The notes beneath the pieces are model-generated. The model saw nothing but the letters and a program-made list of their open reading frames with translations. It ran no database searches and was not told where the DNA came from. From assembly GCA_036429605.1 (NCBI GenBank), contig CM071591.1:1054001-1118000 (forward strand): a stretch of DNA of 64,000 bases, in the 5' to 3' direction. Of the stretch, positions 25,068 to 37,040 are shown one piece after another; the stretch's first letter is position 1, and the number at the start of each line of letters is the position of its first letter. The DNA is from Cladobotryum mycophilum. Lineage: Eukaryota > Ascomycota > Sordariomycetes > Hypocreales > Hypocreaceae. A program made the translations under genes and the position numbers.

Positions 25068-26377
25068 AAAAAGAAAGAAAAAAGATGCGACTTGGTTCCA
25101 GTAAAGCCCGCTTTTTACGACTTCTGACACGAAGTCTTTGAGGCATTTTCCTCCCACCGATGGGATATTCAATACCGACCTGTTGGGGTGATTGTCTGCA
25201 TCGCTTTTGCCAAAAGGTCAAATTCCCTCCGGCATTTTCATTCACAGACAATAATCCCCTTTCTGCCAGCTCGCCTCTGATGTGTGTGGGGGAGGGGATG
25301 GAGAATTGCCAAATGCATTTCTAAACCGAGGCCTAACACATCCTGGATGATCTGGCTTAACTGGTTTTGTCCAAATGAAGTACGGCCAGTGGATACGCTC
25401 CTTGACGATATTATCTTCCGAGTTCATTGCCCATCAAGTGCCGCGACAAGGTACGCGTAATGAACTCGGTTGATCAAGCTGTATGGGCGCCGTGGCTAAT
25501 CACTACCATGCAACGCCATAGTGAACGCGCAGATACACCGAGTTCGTCAAGCCACAGGCCAACAAAAACGACCCGGAATAATGGCCATAAGAGCCTAGGT
25601 CTGGATCCCCTCAGCTAGTAAATTGAGTGGTGGAAACTGTGGACTGCCGAAACGCACATGGGTATCCTGGTACGCCTCTCGTCGAACACGGTACGAGAGC
25701 CCGTGGGTATAATATCCCCAAAGTGGATTCGGACGGAAGGAAATATATATTGCACGCCGACCTCCAGAGCGACTGAGGGTCGCAGATAATCAGCCCACCG
25801 GGGCAACACTATCTCCCAGTTGAGACGACGGTATCCGCTCCAGTCATAACTCGCATAGGTGGTGCAAGACCCTTGTGCTACGGTGGATTCATGCAAGCCC
25901 ATGATTGGTGAGGAGGATGTACTTCATATATGAGGTCGTTTGGTTTCCCAGGAGGGGGCTATATGAGGAGGGAGAGGGAGAGAGAGACTCAGCGTGGCTC
26001 TGTCGCTCCTTACAGGAGAACTAATATGCCAATACGCGTGCCATTGTGAGTCTCGAGTGTTTGAAATGGATATTCTGAACCTAGATAGATTAATTAGTGT
26101 TTATATATAGGTAATGCTGAAACGCTTACTCTTCATCTTAATTCCACCTCTAGGTCTGTGTTGAATTTTACAGTGTTATCAAAAACAGAAGGTTGAGTCA
26201 GGAAGTGATGTGTCAGCAACACTGTGTTACCAAAGATCCATGAATGTTGTTGGGGTCGGCGGCGGCCTACAGACCCAGTTCCAAGAAACGCCGAGCCTGC
26301 CACATTCCTCCATCTTCATCCTCCAACATTCCCCCCTTGACAACGAAACATTGAGTATATCCATTTCATCTACACCT
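25068..26377. other. Intergenic region
   Basis: About 1.3 kb with no gene seen. A GA-rich tract lies at about 25964-25990. Confidence 0.55.
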
Positions 26378-28344
26378 ATGGATCGAGGCTATACCTCTCA
26401 TACCGTCACAAGGACGTTTGGGAGACCATCCCAGGGCCAAATACCCTCCAGCTCCTTCTCACAGCACATTTCCATCCACCAGCGATGCGGTGCATGTGGC
26501 ATGGCCATGGAGCCGGGCGACAAGATGGTTGCGCGTACGAGCTTGGCATCTCTATAACTCTCTTTTTTTTGGTGGAGAAGTTGACCTGACAGGCTTTTAG
26601 TGTATCGTAATGATCGGAAGATTGAGATGCTGTATGCCTCATTATTCGAAAAGACTAACACGTGCCAGCCAAGTTATGGCGAAGGCATCTTTTGTCAACA
26701 ACCCAGCTGCTTAGAGAAACCGGAGCTGGAAGAGAGCGCGACGGTTCATACAGAGTGCCTCAAGCTGTTCGCAAGGGAGTGCAACGTTGGACACAAACTG
26801 CAGAGGCTGTTTGCTGCGGCTACTGCAATCTACCCATGGCGTGCGTCTGCACCGCTTGCACTGCCTCGACATGACTTTTTCCGGGACAGCAACATACCAT
26901 TTGCTAGTGACGCCTGCGGGCTTCCCGGCTTGAAGACACTCCCGTCGGAGCTGAATGAGATGATCTGGAGGGATGCCCAGGAGCACATAGTTTGGAGATA
27001 CTGCCATGTTGTGCAGCTTGCAAAGGAGATGCAGGCAGCTCAGGAGGAGGAGCCCATCATTCTTATGATGAGCGAAATCCATCAGTGGCGTCGTGGAGGC
27101 CCTCCAGTCTTGCAGGATGTTCCAGACCATGAATCTTCGATCCGTATTACGATGGATTCACGGGGCATCAGCAGCATTGAGAGAGTCTCTAAAGAGGTCT
27201 TGGCAAGGCAAGCAGGTGAGCCTCAAGATCACACCAAGCGATACATTGTTAGGTCGGTACGAAGCATGATCATGATTAGAGCAAAGTTTCAGGTTCGTTA
27301 TGCTGCATCCTTTGCCCTTGATTTATGTAACTGACTGTATTAGTTTGGCCTATGTCGTCTTCTGGTTGCCCCGACGGCAGATGTTGAGATATGGGACACG
27401 CCAACGCCGCCCGATCCATTTGAAAGCAATCTGACACCGTACGAATTACCCCTGCACGCACGCTTGGCCACCATCAACACGGATCCGAGGGAAACTACCG
27501 GCCTCACATTCCTCTTCTTCAACCGTCTCATAGCCGCTATTCACGTTCACACAGCAGCAGCGCCATTTGCTATAGATACGCGCAATGCCTGCGAGTTCCC
27601 AGGCGCCCTGACTTGGGTCTATCTTCCACTTACCCCTGGCGACGAGATCGTTTCCTTGGGCATCCGGACTCCGAAATCTGATGTAGAGAGAACCATCGAC
27701 AACGCAAGCAGGCTTTCGTATCTCGCTGTAAGATTGTTTGTTACGTTTCTGGCGTGTAGTGCTGACCTATTTAGCTTCGCAAAAGGAAGTCGGGCGAGGT
27801 CCTAATCGGGGTCAATTTTGTGAGAACAGCGCACGAGATTATGGCAGACACGGAACCGAATCCAAGGCTGTTTTACGATACCTCTTTCAAGGAGAAGGTA
27901 ATGTTTGGCGCATATCCGAGAGCGGGAGAACTTGTCCGACGGGAGGTTCCACTGCCGCGAAGCCCCTTTCGGGAGTCCTTCATTTCCACCGCTCCGCTCG
28001 GCAACGTATACAAGACGCAAGTCTTTTCCGAGCGCAAGACCCAAAAATGCATGGGCATTATATTCGAGTACCGCGACGGCTCGACGAGGGCCATCGGGCA
28101 GTGTCGACTAGGCGTAGACAACGTTGAGACCTGCGTAGAACCCACGCGGCTGTGCTACTATGCCACCCAGTTCCTGAAATTCCCCGGCATGCTCGACGAT
28201 CAGGAGCGCTTCGTAAACCTGCGCATAGACTTGCAATCGATACTTCCGCACTGCCCTGGGTACATGATTAAGTGCACATCGGACGAAGGCGGGCACGAGC
28301 ATAGGGGGGATCCTGGACGTGTTGTGCGATGGAGGGAACTATGA
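26378..28344 (+). CDS. Unknown 600-residue protein with F-box-like segment
   Basis: Exons are 26378-26534, 26601-27292, 27344-27727 and 27775-28344. Introns (66, 51 and 47 bp) are GT..AG with good branch sites, and all joins keep phase. A Cys-rich N terminus (RCGACGMAMEPGDKMVAL, then FCQQPSC and TECLKLF) looks able to bind metal. Near residue 170 GLKTLPSELNEMIWRD resembles the short F-box-like motif common in fungal proteins. The rest is soluble and has no catalytic motif I recognise. An F-box would suggest a substrate adaptor of an SCF ubiquitin ligase, but this is a weak inference. No operon-like link to its neighbours is visible. Confidence 0.8.
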
Positions 28345-29669
28345 CGTTTTGGTTCATTCGCGAGGCGACGAAGATGAAGATTGATGATCAGGTGCTGAAG
28401 TCATAGGTATATGAGATTATATACGACTACAATATAGTTGATGCTGGTTCACGATGACAGTTGGTGATTTATGTGCATGGAGCTGGCAATATTGGAACTA
28501 ATTAGAGAAACGACAACCCCCTATAGAAGCTCTCTCTAAGTAAACTTGACTATTTACTATAAAGATGGATCAGTAAATCGGTATCACTACAATTTTCCAC
28601 GTCTGACTTTGTCCTCATTTCTTCTTTGAGAATATACCCCATTAAAGGACTGTTGGTTAGTTCCCCAGTTTTCTTCGTGTCCCTCAAGCGGGGTTGTCTT
28701 CTAGTTCTAGATCTATTGACGATATTTTTACCTACCCTGCCGAAAAAGAAAATTAATAATAATGTTTCGAAATAGATGGCGTACTCATTAACGACTTGAG
28801 ACTCTAGATAAGAACATATACGTGCTGACTTATGCCCAATTGTTTGATTGCTCTTGACTCTTGAGCGCCTTCCTACCGGGTAGATACTTGGGCGGCCCGG
28901 GGCGGGCGGTTGGCCCACTTTCGGCACCCCGCACCGCAAACACGCAATTGAATGGAAGTATGCATCCATTCCAAAGCTTGAAATGTTTGCCTTGACAAAG
29001 ATTTACCCTCCCCAACAACGCAATTATTGCATTACGAATGACCTAGTGGTTAAATACACGCAAGTGTTGCCAACGTGGTGCAGTTGGGTTACTCTGTTTG
29101 ATCAAGTCGATTTCCCCTCCATTCCTGTTGGGGCCCGGTGCACTTCTATACGAAGAAAACCTAAAGTCCTGCCTCTTATGGCATTTGCAAATTTCCCTTT
29201 GTTCTTACATGCTGACCTGTTGCTTCCAGTGTGACCGTAAGACCTTATTCTATAGTTCATTCTATGATGTACATCTTCGTCCATTTGGTCCCCGCATCCT
29301 ACGATATCACTGTAGCATTCAAGTCCCACTGGTCTGAGCTTCCCATAAGTCGTATTTAACCAGCGATTGCGCATGATGAAGAGAATCGCCCGAGGGGAAG
29401 AGCGGATAAAATGGCCTGGGACCGGAAGCATAAACATAAGCATAAGCAGTTACTCGCACTTAAAAAGGTGAATACGAGGGTGCTGCACATTTTGTGGAGT
29501 GCAATTCTAGGCAACACTCCGCAAGATACTTATATAACAATATTGATGAGCAATTGATTCGTCTGCTCGGCCTGAATCCCTTAGTATTATTCGACATCTT
29601 AAATTCACCTTCTATTCTTTCTTCACACGTCCAAACACATTTGATATATTTGGTTTAAGATCATAAACC
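28345..29669. other. Intergenic region
   Basis: About 1.3 kb, AT-rich in parts, with no supported gene on either strand. Confidence 0.55.
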
Positions 29670-31293
29670 ATGTCGCCTCCTTCTCGAAAACTGGTTACCC
29701 TGATATTTGAGTAAGCATACATGACCCAAATCGCAACTAAATTCACATTCTAACTATCTTGGGGACTTGAAGTTATATGACAAGAGACGACCTGGCTCTT
29801 GTTGACCAATTCGTGGCGCACGATTTCTCAAACACATATGTCGGCATACATGGCCGCGGCGGACAAGAGTTCCAGTTCACGCCAAAAAGAGAAAACGAGA
29901 TTGTGACACAAAAAGCGGATATTGGTCTGGAGGGGGCTCAAGCGAATGATGCGTTCGAAAGGTAAATGCTTCTACGGTGATCCCCACGGTGAAACCTTGC
30001 TTACTTGGAGTAGTTTTGATCTACTGTTCGTTCCTGGTGGCTATGGCCTCATCCGGGAGTTGGACAGCTTGGCCTCCGATTCGCTTCGCAACGGCGTCAG
30101 AAAACTGGTATGCTTTTGAACTATGAAATCTTTCCGACAGTTTCTAACACTTGGGAGGTTGATGCTGCGAGCTGGGTAGCAACATTCTCGCAAGGGTCAT
30201 TTAGTAAGTCGATATGATACAAGACTCTCAAGGAAGGACTGCCTGACAAATTGTAGTGATCGCTGCAAGTGGGCGACTTGATGGAAGAGAGGCCACTGCT
30301 CATCACATGTGGATGCTCCCTCAACACATTGATCAATGTATGGCCCCATCGATAGACCATCTTTTGATACCTCGCTCACCTCTATAGGGCCAAACGTCAA
30401 ATGGGACGACAAAATGAAGATCGTTGAAGATGGTAATTCGCTTACTGACACTATTAGTTACTGTGCAACTAACTTGATTGCTAGGAAAATTTATAACTAC
30501 TTACGATCCCTCAGTCAACGAGCTCTTTGCTCTGCTGGCGACAAAATTCGACCTACCCGTCCCGGAACCAAGTCCTCCACCGCCATCTCTCGATCAATTG
30601 GCGTTGAACGAAGACTTGAGGCACTGGGCTGAGCTCCTGAAGAAGGTGCACGAAGTGTCTCTCCGAAGCGTAGAGAAACAGAGAGCAGAGGGTGTTGATG
30701 TCAGCCAAGAGGTTTTGGATAATTACCCTTTTCTGCGACCGCCCGCGACGACAGACGCGATTGAAGAGAAGGAGTCTGAATTGGGGCTGCAACTCCCTAG
30801 CGACTACAAAGAGTTTCTCAAGGTCAGCAATGGCACTGGTTTCAGCGGTGTCGGATCTATTCCATCATTGGTGACTGTTGAGGAGCTGAAGTGGGAGGAT
30901 TCCGAAGAATGCGGTCTTACAGAACTACTCCTAGACACGTTCCCAACCAGCGACGGGTCTCAGTCCAAAATCGAATTGAACTCTGAGGAAGTGCAAGAGG
31001 CACCACAATTCGAAAGAGTCTTGCAGCTTACCGACCCCGATGAGGATTCTCTACTATTTCTTCTGGAGCCATCATTTTTGCGGCGGATATGGGAATGGGC
31101 AGCAGAGAAGAAAGGTGTTCCCATTGGTGATGCCTCGGAGCATTGGCTGTAAGTCTATACCATCATTTCTTGATTATGTTTCTTTTGCTGACCTCGACAT
31201 TCAAGGGTTTTACGCTTTGTGCCTTGGGCGGCTTCGTTCAAGGTATACTCTACATTTGAGGAATACATGCGCAGTAGGATTCCGCTCAATTAA
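29670..31293 (+). CDS. DJ-1/PfpI-like domain fused to SMI1/KNR4 (SUKH) domain
   Basis: A 415-residue protein reconstructed from eight exons: 29670-29710, 29773-29961, 30014-30107, 30158-30203, 30257-30337, 30388-30432, 30485-31148 and 31206-31293. Introns are 50-62 bp, GT..AG, and the sum is an exact multiple of three. The N-terminal about 165 residues follow the DJ-1/PfpI pattern: LVTLIFD, FDLLFVPGGYG, a nucleophile-elbow region FSQGSF, GRLDGREATAHH and VEDGKFIT. The usual elbow Cys appears replaced by Ser, so classical DJ-1 chemistry is doubtful. Near residue 258 the SMI1/KNR4 signature begins (EEKESELGLQLPSDYKEFL, then VSNGTGF); this family includes yeast Knr4 and bacterial immunity proteins. 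The acceptor at 30013 could also be 30010 (three bases, same frame). The role is unknown; a binding or regulatory protein seems more likely than an enzyme. Confidence 0.82.
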
Positions 31294-32232
31294 GAGATAG
31301 AAGTACTGGGGGAGATGTTGAAAGGCGTATGGTTATGTAGTCGTTTAAGTCAATAGATCCATGTGGCGAAAGATAGTAATCTGGCGACTGTTGAAGGATT
31401 TACTCGTCAGGATGTGTGATTATTGATCAATTTACCATACTTCCTTCATTCCGAGGCCCTTTTTGAATAAAAATACCTTGTTAAACAAAACTCAAGCACT
31501 TATACGGAATTATACGTATGTAGGTTAATATTCTCAATGCTATAAGTCAATCTATGAGGGATCATCCAATACTATTAACTCACTATTACATCTCATCAAT
31601 CACATTTATCAATTAATATTTGACTGCATTCCTGTGCCTGATCGGACGAATATATTTCCACAGCTACTAATCTTTGACGTGAATGATCATTCCTTGTCGG
31701 ATGTTTCCGAACCTCAGACTCAGTGCTCATTCCACTGTAGCATTGAGAGTCCCGTCTAAAACGACAGGGCTATGTCATAGTTCTGCAATGTCAGACAACT
31801 AGCAACGCAGATTATAAATACAAAATTCAAGTGTCGAGCAAAAAATCGCCTTCTGTTTGTTCGACGCCTCTTTGTTTACTTATTTCAAGATGAATTCAGA
31901 AGGTTTCCGCTCCATAAGCCCGATATCTGATCTCGGCGATGTCATCCTCCAACTGCTTTCAGTACGATGGCACTAATCATTGAGGCTTACAAATGGCCTC
32001 CAAGAGTTGGTTTGAAGGGCGCGCCTATGCTTGCTGATTCGTGGGTTGTGTCGAGAGAGGAGGTACACAAAGTTTTGCGATGACGATGCAAGGAATCTGT
32101 TGAAATATATAACCCTCCCATGTCGCTCACAGGTCTTGGTGTATATATCCTTCATTAGCGACTCCATGCTTTATTCCATCTAAACGGACTACACACAACA
32201 TTACCATCGATTTCTCAATTGCAAGCATTAAC
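31294..32232. other. Intergenic region with promoter of the reductase gene
   Basis: About 940 AT-rich bases with no gene seen. An ATATATAA element at about 32105-32112 lies 120 bases before the next ATG. Confidence 0.5.
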
Positions 32233-33562
32233 ATGAAGACCCTAGTTCTTACACCAGCAACTAAAAGCGTCTCGGTGCGCGATCTGCCAATTCCCAAGCC
32301 TGGCAAAGGTGAGGTGCTCATCAGAGTCCATGCCGTGGCTCTCAACCCCGTCGACTCCCTTTACGTTGCGCATCCCATCGCGGAGCAAGAACAGCGAGTT
32401 ATTGGAACCGACTTTGCTGGCATCATTACCGATATCGCGGACGACCTGAAAAGCTCGTCGGATGCTCGAGCAAAGGTCGGCGCACGCGTTGCAGGGTTCC
32501 ATCAGGGTGGTACGTTTTCGCAGTGATGCCGCAAATACTCGGTCGTCTTGAGCTTCATCATTGACATGCATTATTAGCTTGCTCTACCAACGATCGTCCA
32601 GGCGCTTTTGCAGAGTACATTACCGCTCCATATGACCTCCTCTGGTCGGTGCCCGAAAGTCTGTCATTCGAAGAGGCCTCGACGATAAGCATGTGCGGAT
32701 TGACCGCAGCGCAAGGAGTTTTCCCTCGTCTTGGCCTTCCATGTCCTTTTGATACGACTGAGGCTGCACCTCGGGACCAAAATGCGAATGATGTTGCAAA
32801 CGTGCTCATCTACAGTGCATCCACGTCTCTTGGGCTTTACGCCGCTCAATTGGTTCAATTGGCAGCTCGAAGCTCTGGTCGCAAGATTCGCCTCATTGGT
32901 ACTGCCAGCCCTTCTAAGCATGAGTTTCTTCGTCAAGAGCCGTACAAGTATGATGTGCTTGTAGACTATCGTGACCCTCAGTGGGTTGAAAAGGTCAAGG
33001 AGGCAACCAACGGAGAGGGGATCCATTATGCTGTGGACAGCATCTCTGAGGGAGAGACTGTTTACAAGGTTAATAGCACATTGGCTACGAATGGTAAAGT
33101 GGCCGTCTTTCGTGGTCCATTAGGTGGAAGGTATGATCCTGCCGAACTCCGCATCAAGCCTATTTACGGAGCAGTATGGGAAGGGCTTGGCCACGAGATT
33201 GGATACAATGGTTAGTACTCTTCTCTTTTACTCCCTTGGTTGCGCGCATCTTGAGTATGAGAATAACATCACTGACGATGAACCTAGGCTTTGTTATTCC
33301 TGCAAACCCCGAGGCTCGCATTTTCGCTACCAAGTTTTTTGACTTCTTGAGCACCGCTGCGAAAGATGGGAAGTTGAAGCTGGAGCCAAACCCTGTGCGG
33401 CTCATGCCAGGAGGGCTGGAACGGATTGTAGATGATGGATTTCAGCTACTGGGGAACACTTTGGTGACGGAAAGAAAGGGGAATGGCCGATCAGAAGCCT
33501 ATATGAGACCATTGAGCGCAGAAAAGATGGTGTATAAGATCGCAGAAGACTCAAAGGCCTGA
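32233..33562 (+). CDS. MDR-family zinc-independent reductase (ToxD / trans-enoyl reductase-like)
   Basis: A 394-residue medium-chain dehydrogenase/reductase. Exons are 32233-32509, 32578-33210 and 33288-33562; introns are 68 and 77 bp, GT..AG, in phase. The N-terminal GroES-like fold shows PKPGKGEVLIRVHAVALNPVD and VIGTDFAGIITDI. The nucleotide-binding segment VLIYSASTSLGLYAAQL (about 168-184) and RLIGTASPSKHEFL are typical of the ToxD/LovC-like group. No zinc ligands are evident. It probably uses NADPH to reduce an enone or aldehyde. Similar proteins serve as trans-acting enoyl reductases for PKSs with a dead ER, but the PKS in this window has an intact-looking ER and is 23 kb away, so a link is not supported. 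Confidence 0.88.
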
Positions 33563-34602
33563 AGAGTGGAAAGATGGAGGACCAGTGTTCCGAGATGGAA
33601 TGTGATGATGAAAGTTCAAAAAGAGTTACCGAAATTTACATCAGATCAATACTATGACCCTCTCTACGTCGTTATTCTCTAGCAGCTTCGCGAAACGCCT
33701 ATGCCATAGATACCTGACTATGTGTGCTGCCCTTCGTGGAGTCTTGTATGAAAGGAATTTAGGTAGGTACTTGTAGCAAAAAGCTAGGTGTTTTTTTTTT
33801 TTTTTGAGACACGTATATATATAGACATAGGTGAGTGCGGCAGCCCTCTCTACAGTTGTTCTTTACTTGGGCATCTATGGTTATCCTGGAACAATTGAAA
33901 TCCCGTCCGTTGCCTTGAAAACCTCTACACCAAAGAAGGCTCTTTCGCTTGCCTGCTCCTCTGTCCCTACACTCGGAGATCTTGACGTAGGGTAGGCTAA
34001 GCTAGTGGCTACCTGGCTGGGATGGCGTACCTTGGGTGGCAGTGTTGTGCCAGGATGGCGCTACCAGGTTAGGTATCTTCCGTTGGAGTTACCTCCAGGG
34101 CTAGACTACTATAGGTACCTCCTCTCCGCTCTCCAATCAAACGGTTCCAACCGTTCCTGGACTACTGGAATAGAAAATGATGGGTATGTGAGGTGGTGCC
34201 TTAGGTACTCTTGTGCTCCGGGATGTGTGGATGGGGTACGTACTAAGGTACCTAGTAAAGGTAGATATGTACTTCATAAACCCGACTTTTTGATGTTGAG
34301 TGGGGCTTCGGACCAATGATAAGTCCGGAGCCCTGGGGGTACTTCTAGCGTTCCTGGATTTGGTGGAGGAGGGGAGACTTAGAAGACACCAATTACTCCA
34401 TGACATTTTAGTCCTCATCTTGATGCAAGTAAAGCAAAAGGAAAGGGCACAGGTACAGGTGCAAGTAGAGAAATCCATGATTTCCCAGCTGGCTATAAAT
34501 TTATTCGCCTTCTTATCTACAAACATCTTCTGAGTCCATCATCAAAAGGTATACTTACTGTCTTTTCAGAAACTTTATTCACTTCTCCTTAAAGCATCCG
34601 AT
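33563..34602. other. Intergenic region
   Basis: About 1 kb with no supported gene. It contains a run of 15 T (33791-33805) and several short GGTACCT-like phrases (about 34010-34270). Confidence 0.5.
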
Positions 34603-34822
34603 ATGAGCTCGTGGGTGAAAGCCGATATCATTGCCCTGGTTACACTTCTTGTCAATATCGTTCTGGCTCCAGTCGTATGGTTGATCAAGGCCTGGCGCAA
34701 AAATCGTATGATAACCCAAGCCGAGTTGACTCTCTTGGAGTTTACTATGCTAACTCTTCCTAGGTATTCCAAAACAATCGGTCGAAATGGCGTACGAATT
34801 AGAAGTAGAGAGTCCACAATAG
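34603..34822 (+). CDS. 53-residue single-TM protein
   Basis: Two exons, 34603-34705 and 34764-34822, separated by a well-formed 58-bp intron (GTATGA donor, TGCTAAC branch, CCTAG acceptor). Residues about 8-30 form one hydrophobic helix (IIALVTLLVNIVLAPVVWLI) followed by KAWRKNR and an acidic tail. It could be a small membrane peptide. It lies upstream of the ISG12-like gene pair, which is on the other strand. I know no function for it; expression evidence would be needed to be sure it is a gene. Confidence 0.5.
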
Positions 34823-35349
34823 GTGGCTCGATGCTTCGCACATCACCACCAACTCCTACTCTAGTCTTCCTCTATTATTCATCTCAGTCATCACCAACAT
34901 ATCGTTTAAATACCGATTTACAATCTGCACAAGAAATTCATCACTCTTTCAAGCATCTGGGTGCTTCGATCTAGTTTGGAAGGGAGGGACCACAGCGCTG
35001 CCCTCACCCGGGAGTACATATTCTATGGGAGACTGTGCGCATGAACATCGCAGTTCTCATCATGGAGGCTGATATATAGATAGATATACAAAGACAGCCC
35101 TGCCTCTTTTTTTCTGCTAGCATGTACTGAGATTAATACACTTGTTAATTTGTCTTTTTTTATCCCGATTACTCTTCCCAATAGACCCCAATACTTACTA
35201 CATACTGCTTCATCCATGGATCTGAACATGGATGACCTTCAACCACCTGTGCCCCACCATATTTATAGCTAGAATACCACTAACAATTTACATGGGCATC
35301 AGCATCCGTTTTAAACCATGGATCAGAAAGTGACTCGTATCTGCGGGAA
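34823..35349. other. Intergenic region
   Basis: About 530 bases with no coding signal apart from the decayed gene that follows. Confidence 0.5.
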
Positions 35350-35790
35350 TGCCAACGGCGAACGTTGTCGGGGTTATAGAAGACAGATTGTTAGTAGAAA
35401 ACTACCAGCATTGCTTTGGAGGGTAGCAATAAAAATACCGCCTGCCATAATGGGTCATGGTACTCATTGCTTGCTGCGCACACTGTATTGAGAATGTCGG
35501 GGTAATGAGAGGAATTACCGAACTGTCAGACATCTGTGTAATGCTTACGTGCGGCCATAATCACTGGAACTGTGATGAGAAGAGGCACGGCCGTAATATG
35601 AATGTTACTGTCAACTTGAAGTTACCTCAGCAGCCTGTATGAGAGATGTTCAAATGGCGGATAGAGGTTGGAACATTTGCATTCACATTTTACATAGAAA
35701 CGGAAGTGCTGCTTGATAATCTTCAGCTAAAATGACCTGTTGCCTTCTCTATAAAGCTCTGAACAGAGGGAAGGCTAAAATGATTGCTGA
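35350..35790 (-). pseudogene. Decayed paralogue of the ISG12-like gene
   Basis: Aligning by eye with the last three exons of the neighbour (35853-36240) shows the same order: a donor region, the phrase ccgccattt, an acceptor, an exon ending PVIMAA before a conserved gtaagcatt donor, a next acceptor at aatacag, then a frame reading MAGGIFIATLQSNAG. That last phrase is a clear IFI6/ISG12 signature. The exon matching TM1 has lost about 23 bases and carries TGA. The exon upstream is full of stops, and no 27-residue repeat exons can be found. It is a truncated, frame-broken tandem copy. Confidence 0.65.
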
Positions 35791-35852
35791 AAGTTGCATG
35801 AGATCAATAAAGATTGCCCTGCCCATGCCATAATTCCTCTGGTTGTAATTGC

Positions 35853-37040
35853 TCATCCGACTTGATTAACGAGTTGAGCGAGACAGATCGCCACTATACC
35901 ACCAGTGATATCGCCCTGGAGAATACTGAAAACACCGTTTAAAACAACGCCCCCCATCGTTGAAGATATGGTCCCTGCTACGGACGCTGTATGGAACAGT
36001 GTTAGGCCAATGGATAAGTCGTATAAGGTGGGATATGACATGGAATGCTTACATGCGGCGAGTATCACTGGGGCTGCGACAAGAATAGGAGCGACCGTAA
36101 GAAGAATGCCACTACCAGTGACGGTCGTAGAAATTGGACCGCTTGAAGATATTGCGATCACCTGTAGGTAAGACGTTAGAAATGGCGGACATGGGTTGGG
36201 ATATTTGGACTCGCCTTTTCCACAGCAACGAGAGAGCCGCTCGATGAACCATTGCTAAAACTCGGGGAACCCGAAGCACTGACCAAGGTATTGACCGTTT
36301 TACTGATGGCGTGAAGGGTGTTATTGGCACCAATGGCAATATTCTTCGCCGTGTGCTTGGAAGCCTCGTCTACCGCGTGCTTGGCCACGAACGCTGCATG
36401 TTCAACATGTGGGCGAGCGTGATTGACTGCCTTGCCCATTTCTTGAGCCGCGCCATGGCAATTCTTGCCAAACTGCTCAAAACCATGTTGAATATTTTGG
36501 CCGTTGATGTGCTGGGATAAAAATGGTCAGTATTAGGACGTGAAGATGAGTGGTCTGACATGGTATGGTCCGGAAGGCTCATACTTTGCCTGCTTCTTGG
36601 GCTGCAAAGTCGAGGCCTTTGCGAACCTCTTCAGCACCTCGTGCGATGTTTTGGGCATTAACATGCTGTAACATATCTGCATCAGTAATCTTGCCAATTT
36701 CCCCGCTGTTGATGCCGGGGTGCTTGAGAAAAATATCACCTTGCCAACTTCTTGAGCTGCATTATGGCAGTTCTTACCAAACTCTTCAAATCCCCGCCCA
36801 ATGTTCTCCGCGTTCACATGCTGGTGGAAGATCAAATATCAGCAATGCTCATCAAATTCACACAAAATCCTCATATATCTAATACGAAAAGATATTTACC
36901 TTGCCAACCTCCCGGGCCGCATTGTCCATATTCTTACCAAGCTCGGCAAACCCTCGACCAACGTTTTCGGCATTAACATGTTTCGAGGCTTCACGAGCCG
37001 CGTGCTCGAATCCTTGCGCAATATTTTGGAAAAAGGACAT
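35853..37040 (-). CDS. IFI6/ISG12-like membrane protein with tandem 27-residue repeats
   Basis: A 280-residue product from six exons read on the minus strand: 37040-36900, 36820-36740, 36665-36585, 36511-36215, 36161-36053 and 35986-35853. Phases all agree. Four 27-residue units of the form HVNAENIGRGFEEFGKN..NAAQEVGK occur: one at the end of exon 1, one in each of exons 2 and 3 (exactly 81 nt each), and one at the start of exon 4. They look like amphipathic helices. A linker and then two hydrophobic segments follow (GSGILLTVAPILVAAPVILAA and VAGTISSTMGGVVLNGVFSILQ), matching the Gly/Ala-rich interferon-alpha-inducible 6-16 family. The fourth intron (36214-36162) most likely uses a GC donor (AAAG|GCGAGT); GT donors at 36229 or 36223 would give the same downstream frame. 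ISG12 relatives in animals act at mitochondrial membranes in cell death; the fungal role is unknown. Confidence 0.82.
36431..36980 (-). repeat. Four 81-nt coding units, partly one per exon
   Basis: The units are 36980-36900, 36820-36740, 36665-36585 and 36511-36431, each 81 nt and encoding 27 residues that begin with His-Val/Ile-Asn and end with Gly-Lys. Units 2 and 3 are whole phase-0 exons bounded by 73-79 bp introns, which shows growth by tandem exon duplication. Confidence 0.85.

Noticed and set aside
32233..33562. Trans-acting enoyl reductase partner of the window's PKS
   Set aside because: The PKS has its own intact ER and the gene is 23 kb away with unrelated genes between.
36214..36230. 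GT donors GTTGCT (36229) or GTGGAA (36223) for intron 4 of the ISG12-like gene
   Set aside because: Both match donor consensus poorly; the GC donor AAAG|GCGAGT is stronger, and the relic paralogue has GT at that same site. All three keep the frame, so the downstream protein does not change.
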